Below, one piece after another: positions 59,482 to 64,000 of a stretch of 64,000 nt of DNA (the first letter of the stretch is position 1; every line of letters starts with the position of its first letter). Source of the DNA: Merdiplasma sp905207905 (lineage in GTDB: Bacteria > Bacillota > Clostridia > Lachnospirales > Lachnospiraceae); contig CABRXX010000011.1 of assembly GCA_902475025.1 (NCBI GenBank), forward strand, positions 1 to 64,000, given 5' to 3'. A program made the translations under genes and the position numbers. The notes beneath the pieces were generated by a model, which was given only the letters and a program-made list of their open reading frames with translations, ran no database searches and had not been told where the DNA came from.

Positions 59482-60147
59482 CTATCCGGCAAACCCCAGA
59501 AAATGCCTGGCAGCCTTCATTCTTTCTTCAAACTGGGCATAGAAATTTCCCTTTTCCCATGGCTTTACATAAAATTCCTTCAGCAGGTACAGAGAGATCT
59601 GTTTTGTCAGCCCCTCCTTCCCCTCCCGCTCCAAAAAGGCGCTCACATCCTCCAAAAAATAGTGCCACTGGCGGATATATGCCTCATACCGGGAAAACTC
59701 CGGCACATTCATCCAGCGCTTTACTTTCACTTTTGTTCTGCAGCGGCTGCATTCATGCACCTGAAGAAAATACTGAAAATCCCGGCCCTCATAAACCCGG
59801 CCCAGGGGAAACAGCCTGCACACCCCTGGTCTTGCAGGGTGAACACTGCAGCGGCCACGGCTGTCTAAAAAGCCGCAGGCCTCCTTTTTTCCGGTCATCT
59901 TCAGGTTGGGAAGAATCACTCCATCCACCACATTCAGCTCCAGATACTGCTGCAAAAGCGCTTCAAAAGTCTGGTTCAGAAATCCGCAAAGCTGCCACAC
60001 ATCATAGGGATCCAGAATAATGGAATTTCCCATACCACAACAACAGGCGGAGCACCCTTCACATCCTCCGGTGTCCGCCTTCACCATATCATTGGCACCA
60101 TACAGTCTGCCGTCTGAAATTTCTTCTATTGATACATTCCTCTTCAT
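59482..60147 (-). CDS. YkgJ-family cysteine-cluster protein
   Basis: This 221-residue protein of the YkgJ (CxxCxxCC) family probably binds a zinc ion or Fe-S cluster. The Cys pattern is visible in GGCEGCSACCCGMG, CGFL, CSVHPARPGVCRLFPLG and CSRC. The function of the family is unknown. Its ATG overlaps the stop codon of the dCMP deaminase gene by one base. Confidence 0.9.
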   Translation of the reverse strand: MKRNVSIEEISDGRLYGANDMVKADTGGCEGCSACCCGMGNSIILDPYDVWQLCGFLNQTFEALLQQYLELNVVDGVILPNLKMTGKKEACGFLDSRGRCSVHPARPGVCRLFPLGRVYEGRDFQYFLQVHECSRCRTKVKVKRWMNVPEFSRYEAYIRQWHYFLEDVSAFLEREGKEGLTKQISLYLLKEFYVKPWEKGNFYAQFEERMKAARHFLGFAG

Positions 60148-60632
60148 CAGACCTCCACCTCAATCATGCGCCCGGTCCTCTTATAGGGATAATACTTCAC
60201 TCCCGCAGCATCCAGCATCCTTTTAGAGGCAATGACAGAGGCAGTAAGAGCATATTTGTCATTATCATAGACAATCGTCTTAATGCCTGCCTGAATGATA
60301 GCCTTGGCACACTCGTTGCAGGGGAACAAAGACACATACAGCTTGGCCCCCTCCAGGCTGCCGCCCCGGTAATTCAAAATGGCATTCAATTCGCTGTGCA
60401 CCACATACACATACTTCTTGTCCAGTTCCTCCCCTTCTCTGGCCCAGGGAAATACATCATCAGAACAGCCCATGGGAAAGCCGTTATACCCCATGGAAAG
60501 AATCTTATTGTCCTTACTGACAATGCAGGCCCCCACCTGAGAATTGGGATCCTTGGAACGCATACCGGACAGCTTGGCCACTCCCATAAAGTACTCGTCC
60601 CAGGATAAATAACCTTCTCTCTTATCGCTCAT
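60147..60632 (-). CDS. Deoxycytidylate deaminase
   Basis: This 161-residue zinc enzyme converts dCMP to dUMP for thymidylate synthesis. The zinc and catalytic residues appear in VVHSELNAILNY (His and Glu) and SLFPCNECAKAII (two Cys). The substrate Asn and Gly-rich loop appears in GYNGFPMGCSDD. It follows upp by 24 bp, an arrangement that fits pyrimidine salvage. Confidence 0.94.
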   Translation of the reverse strand: MSDKREGYLSWDEYFMGVAKLSGMRSKDPNSQVGACIVSKDNKILSMGYNGFPMGCSDDVFPWAREGEELDKKYVYVVHSELNAILNYRGGSLEGAKLYVSLFPCNECAKAIIQAGIKTIVYDNDKYALTASVIASKRMLDAAGVKYYPYKRTGRMIEVEV

Positions 60633-60656
60633 ACCTTCTCCTTTAAAAAGGTTCTC

Positions 60657-61286
60657 TTATTTTGTGCCGAAAATCCGGTCTCCCGCATCTCCCAGGCCCG
60701 GAACAATATAGCCATGATCATTAAGATGCTCATCCAGCGCTGCAATGTAGATATCCACATCCGGGTGTGCCTCCTGCATCCGCTTTACCCCTTCCGGTGC
60801 AGCGATGATGCAGAGGAAACGGATCCGCTTGCAGCCCTTGTCTTTCAGCATCTGAATAGCTGCCACAGAAGATCCTCCTGTAGCCAGCATGGGATCTACC
60901 ACAAATACTTCCCTTTCATCACAGTCTGCCGGAAGCTTACAGTAATATTCCACCGGCTCTAAGGTATCCGGATCCCGGTACAGTCCAATGTGTCCTACCT
61001 TGGCTGCCGGGATCATATCCAACATCCCATCCACCATGCCGAGTCCTGCCCGAAGAATAGGCACAACTGCCAGCTTCTTGCCGCTTAACTCTTTTACGGT
61101 TGTCCTGCAGATGGGAGTCTCAATCTCCACATCCACCAGTTTCAGATCTCTAGTGGCCTCATAGCACATCAGTTTTGCGATCTCACTGATCATTGCTCTG
61201 AAGTCCTTGCTTCCTACCTCTTTTCTTCGAATGATCCCCACCTTATGCTGAATCAAGGGGTGATCCAATACGGTTACTTTTGACAT
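60657..61286 (-). CDS. upp: Uracil phosphoribosyltransferase
   Basis: This enzyme salvages uracil by joining it to PRPP to give UMP. The 209-residue product has the PRPP loop VVDPMLATGGSSVAAI and the uracil-binding C-terminus GYIVPGLGDAGDRIFGTK. It has its usual neighbours in Firmicutes (ywlC/tsaC-like and phosphatase genes upstream). Confidence 0.97.
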   Translation of the reverse strand: MSKVTVLDHPLIQHKVGIIRRKEVGSKDFRAMISEIAKLMCYEATRDLKLVDVEIETPICRTTVKELSGKKLAVVPILRAGLGMVDGMLDMIPAAKVGHIGLYRDPDTLEPVEYYCKLPADCDEREVFVVDPMLATGGSSVAAIQMLKDKGCKRIRFLCIIAAPEGVKRMQEAHPDVDIYIAALDEHLNDHGYIVPGLGDAGDRIFGTK

Positions 61287-61423
61287 TTCCTGTTTCCTCC
61301 TTTTATTTCAGTACGCAGTACGCGTCCCTTTCTCTGTGTTTTTCTATATTTTTGTTTTCTGCCTCAATGCAGAGTTCCAAACCTCCTGCTGCATCTTTCC
61401 GGCTCAGAGTGTTTCCTGTCTGT

Positions 61424-61909
61424 TCAGGCCATCAGCTCTTCCTCATTGAGTACCACCACCAGCCTGGTGATCAGCTCATCCAAATGTTCCAGGCATTGTC
61501 CGTACTCCTCCAAATCCTTGCCGTAGGGATCTTCCACCTCTCCCTCCGCCTTGATATACTCTGTGAGCGTATACAGATTCTTCACATTGGCATAATCCAT
61601 CAGAATCTTTTCCTTCTGCGCGCTGTCCATGGTAAGGATCAGCGTCCGCACATCAAAATCTTCCTGGAGAAGCGGGGTGCTGGCATGGTCCTTCATAGTA
61701 AGTCCTATCCGGTCCAAAACCGCCTCCGCCTTGGGATTTACCGGTTCCGGAAACAGAACTACCAATCCTTTTGATTCGATCAGAATATCCTCCAGCAGAT
61801 ATTTACTTTCCAGCAACGCCTCCGCCATAGGGCTGGTAGAGGTATCGCTGCCGCTTACAAAAATAAGCTTGTCATACTTCTTCAAGTCTCTTTGCTCCTT
61901 TTCCCTCAT
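61424..61909 (-). CDS. Low-molecular-weight phosphotyrosine phosphatase homologue lacking catalytic Cys and Arg
   Basis: The fold and length (about 153-161 residues) match low-molecular-weight phosphatases such as YwlE, and it lies in the place of ywlE between tsaC and upp. The P-loop, however, reads VSGSDTSTSPMAEAL where the active family has VCxGNxCRSPMAEAL. The nucleophilic Cys is Ser, the second Cys is Ser, and the phosphate-binding Arg is Thr. The general-acid Asp (EDPYGKD) is kept. It should not be an active phosphatase by the normal mechanism and may bind phospho-ligands. The start may be ATG 61909 or TTG 61885 (AAGGAG nine bases upstream). Confidence 0.8.
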   Translation of the reverse strand: MREKEQRDLKKYDKLIFVSGSDTSTSPMAEALLESKYLLEDILIESKGLVVLFPEPVNPKAEAVLDRIGLTMKDHASTPLLQEDFDVRTLILTMDSAQKEKILMDYANVKNLYTLTEYIKAEGEVEDPYGKDLEEYGQCLEHLDELITRLVVVLNEEELMA

Positions 61910-61912
61910 TTC

Positions 61913-62962
61913 TCACTCTGCATGAATCACCTGATGCCCTGCAGCTTTCATGAGCCGATTCATAATGGCCTGACCCATCTTTGGTGTATCAAATGCCTCT
62001 GAATAGATCTTCGACACCTCCAGTTCATCAAATTCACGCAAAATTCCATACAGATGCATGGCAATGGTAATCTCATCCGATCTGGTTCCCACTGACTTTA
62101 CAATGCCAAAAGGATATTCCCCCCTGGTCTCATCAGTGGCTATAATGCCGGCCTGTCTGCCGGCCTCCATCTCCCTTTGCACCAGTTCGTTGATCTTTCG
62201 CTTCACTGCCTCTGCCTCTCCCTCCACAATGGTGAGGCTGGCTTTTGGAGCGTAATGGCGGTATTTCATTCCCGGCGCCTTGGGGCGAAGATTGGGATCT
62301 TCCCGCAGAAGCGCCTGATCCATCCTTACCGGCCCTATCGCTTCCTCCAACATGGACTGATTGATGTAACCGGGACGCAAAATCACTGGAATATCCTCCG
62401 TCAAATCCACAATCGTAGACTCCAGCCCGATTCCCACCGGACCTCCATCCAGAATCATGTCAATCTTGCCATCCAGATCCTGGGCTACGTGTTGTGCAGC
62501 AGTGGGACTTGGGCGTCCGGAAGTATTGGCGCTGGGAGCGGCAATATACCCTCCGCCTGCCTTGATCAGCCCTAATGCTACCGGGTGGCTCGGCATACGC
62601 ACTGCCACCGTATCCAACCCGCCTGTGGTTGCCCAAGGCACCTGATCTGTCTTTTGAAAGATCAGCGTCAGAGGGCCCGGCCAGAACTTTTCCGCCAGCT
62701 TCCGTGCATTCTCTGGAATTACCTTGGCAATCCGTTCCAGGGCTGAAAACTCTGCAATATGCACAATGAGAGGATTATCCGAAGGACGGCCCTTGGCCGC
62801 ATAAATCTTGGCGGACGCTCCGCCATCCAGGGCATTTCCTCCCAGACCGTACACCGTCTCTGTGGGAAATGCCACCAGGCCGCCGTCTTTGATGATCTTC
62901 CCGGCTTTTGCCATCTCCTCCTGATCTATTTTTGCGCGCATATCCAGATAAATGGTTTTCAT
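61913..62962 (-). CDS. tsaC: L-threonylcarbamoyladenylate synthase (Sua5/YwlC type)
   Basis: This enzyme makes threonylcarbamoyl-AMP from Thr, bicarbonate and ATP for the t6A37 tRNA modification. The 349-residue product has the YrdC domain first (PTETVYGLGGNA, KGRPSDNPLIVHI, SANTSGRPSPT) and the Sua5 C-terminal domain last (APGMKYRHYAPKA). I take the ATG at 62962; readings from 63109 add a basic, low-complexity leader without a ribosome site. The stop is three bases before the ATG of the phosphatase homologue. Confidence 0.93.
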   Translation of the reverse strand: MKTIYLDMRAKIDQEEMAKAGKIIKDGGLVAFPTETVYGLGGNALDGGASAKIYAAKGRPSDNPLIVHIAEFSALERIAKVIPENARKLAEKFWPGPLTLIFQKTDQVPWATTGGLDTVAVRMPSHPVALGLIKAGGGYIAAPSANTSGRPSPTAAQHVAQDLDGKIDMILDGGPVGIGLESTIVDLTEDIPVILRPGYINQSMLEEAIGPVRMDQALLREDPNLRPKAPGMKYRHYAPKASLTIVEGEAEAVKRKINELVQREMEAGRQAGIIATDETRGEYPFGIVKSVGTRSDEITIAMHLYGILREFDELEVSKIYSEAFDTPKMGQAIMNRLMKAAGHQVIHAE

Positions 62963-63263
62963 AGTAACTGCAACTTCCTTTCCTGGCGGTATTCCTTTTT
63001 TGCGCCGTTTTTTCCCTGTGCCACGCTTTTTTGCGCTGCTCTTTTCCGTCAGTATCTGTATGCCAAGGGCCACCTTCCCCTCTATGCATGGATGCTGACT
63101 TCTTTCCATATTGTATCATTATATCACTACATTGAGTTCTTGGGAACCCTGCAGAATCCCTTTTCCATTTTTCCAGATCTGTGGTATACTAAACCCAAAA
63201 TGTTGGACAGGGATGACGAACATCCGCCCAACAAACCAAAATAATGCGGGAGGATTTTATTTT

Positions 63264-64000
63264 ATGGAAGAAATGACGAAAGAACCCATCACAGAAAACC
63301 TGGAAGAGACTGCTCCGGCAGATACTCCTGTTACCCAGGAGCCGATGGAGACCATGGAGGACTATGCCAAGGAACTGGAAGCTTCCTTCAAAAAAATTTC
63401 TGAGGGAGATATTCTCACCGGAACCGTCATCGGCCTGTCAGAGACAGAGATTACCCTGGACTTTGGTTACTACACAGACGGACTGATCCGTCTGGAGGAT
63501 GCCAGCGATGATCCCTCCTTCTCAATCAAAAACGATATCCAGATCGGCCAGACCCTCTCGGCCACCGTGATCCGCAGGGACGACGGCGCAGGACACATTC
63601 TCCTCTCCATGAAGGAGGCCGCTGCTCTCCTGGCCTGGGACAGACTCACCCAGTTGAAGGAAAGCCAGGAAAACATCACTGTAAAAATCACCGGTATCAC
63701 AAAGGCAGGCGCCATTGCCTATGTGAAAGGAATCCGGGGCTTTATCCCTGCCTCCAAGCTATCCTTAAACTACGTGGAGGAAGACCAGCTTTCGGACTGG
63801 CTGAACAAATCTCTTGAAGTACGGGTAATCACTGCGGATGAGGAAGATCAGAAGCTGGTACTCTCCGCCAAGGAGATTCTCCGGGAAATTGCAGAAAAAG
63901 AACGGGCAAAAAAAGTGTCCAATGTAGAAGTGGGACTTGTGACAGAAGGCACGGTGGAGACCCTGCAGCCCTACGGCGCTTTCGTAAATCTGGGCAACGG
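63264..64000 (+). CDS. S1-domain RNA-binding protein, ribosomal protein S1-like (3' end beyond window)
   Basis: Translation starts at the ATG at 63264, with GGGAGG ten bases upstream, and stays open to the window end (245 codons visible). An acidic leader of about 45 residues is followed by S1 motifs at roughly 46-118 (GDILTGTVIGLSETEITLDFG) and 128-200 (VKITGITKAGAIAYVKGIRGFIP). The start of a third lies at about 220 (GTVETLQPYGAFVNLG). This fits the clostridial S1 homologue, which binds mRNA or associates with the ribosome. A promoter with an extended -10 (TGGTATACT, near 63182) lies about 75 bp upstream. The number of S1 repeats cannot be read here. Confidence 0.88.
   Translation, partial: MEEMTKEPITENLEETAPADTPVTQEPMETMEDYAKELEASFKKISEGDILTGTVIGLSETEITLDFGYYTDGLIRLEDASDDPSFSIKNDIQIGQTLSATVIRRDDGAGHILLSMKEAAALLAWDRLTQLKESQENITVKITGITKAGAIAYVKGIRGFIPASKLSLNYVEEDQLSDWLNKSLEVRVITADEEDQKLVLSAKEILREIAEKERAKKVSNVEVGLVTEGTVETLQPYGAFVNLGN

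Overview
The window reads as chromosome of an anaerobic low-to-moderate-GC Gram-positive, most likely a Lachnospiraceae member (Blautia-like). The grounds are clostridial gene families and gene order, strong AGGAGG ribosome sites, near-consensus sigma-A promoters (TTGACA, 17 bp, TATAAT), a CIRCE element, a T-box, a yybP-ykoY (Mn2+) riboswitch, a DUF4250 protein and an HdrABC-Flox redox operon. I see no rRNA, tRNA, transposase, phage gene or CRISPR. Almost all genes are on the minus strand. The genus is inference.

Layout. 0.4-2.2 kb: argS. 2.7-9.4 kb: a sugar operon (ROK repressor, a sugar-kinase/TIM-barrel fusion, and a CUT2 ABC transporter) behind a consensus promoter with a 23-nt palindromic operator. 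9.6-19.8 kb: a LUD-domain protein, rarA, a polysaccharide deacetylase, small membrane and DUF4250 proteins, CIRCE-controlled clpB, a truncated transglutaminase-like gene and a marR-MATE pair. 20-22.1 kb: an unrecognised 591-aa membrane protein behind a complete Mn2+ riboswitch with its own promoter and terminator. 22.2-27.9 kb: a second MATE exporter and nagB-nagA-ptsI. 28.1-30.3 kb: a TetR gene plus three small membrane-protein genes (the last DUF2871), with two copies of the same operator.

30.8-45.1 kb is the metabolic core. One long minus-strand cluster carries hdrB-hdrC-hdrA, an MvhD-like subunit, two Fe-S proteins and an FAD/NAD subunit (together Flox-like), fumarate reductase Fe-S and flavoprotein subunits, an AspT-type antiporter and both subunits of class I fumarase. 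A separately promoted lactate/malate dehydrogenase lies just upstream. Together they suggest a cytosolic reductive branch, malate to fumarate to succinate, joined to an NADH-linked and possibly electron-bifurcating Hdr/Flox complex. No membrane anchor subunit for the fumarate reductase is present.

45.2-51.5 kb: a branched-chain amino acid ABC operon (livJHMGF) running into a cytidylate-kinase-like gene and rpiB. 51.8-53.7 kb: proS with a proline T-box leader. 53.7-63 kb: a secreted alpha/beta hydrolase, a third MATE exporter, glycerate kinase, proC, a YadS/TRIC channel, a YkgJ-type protein, dCMP deaminase, upp, a low-molecular-weight phosphatase homologue lacking its catalytic Cys and Arg, and tsaC. 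From 63.26 kb an S1-domain protein runs off the end on the plus strand.

Two families of structured intergenic repeats recur: family A (about 120 nt, three copies) and family B (two copies of about 110 nt and one short copy). I would look first at the Mn2+ riboswitch target, the Hdr-Flox-fumarate reductase cluster, the kinase/TIM fusion, the TetR cassette and the two repeat families.
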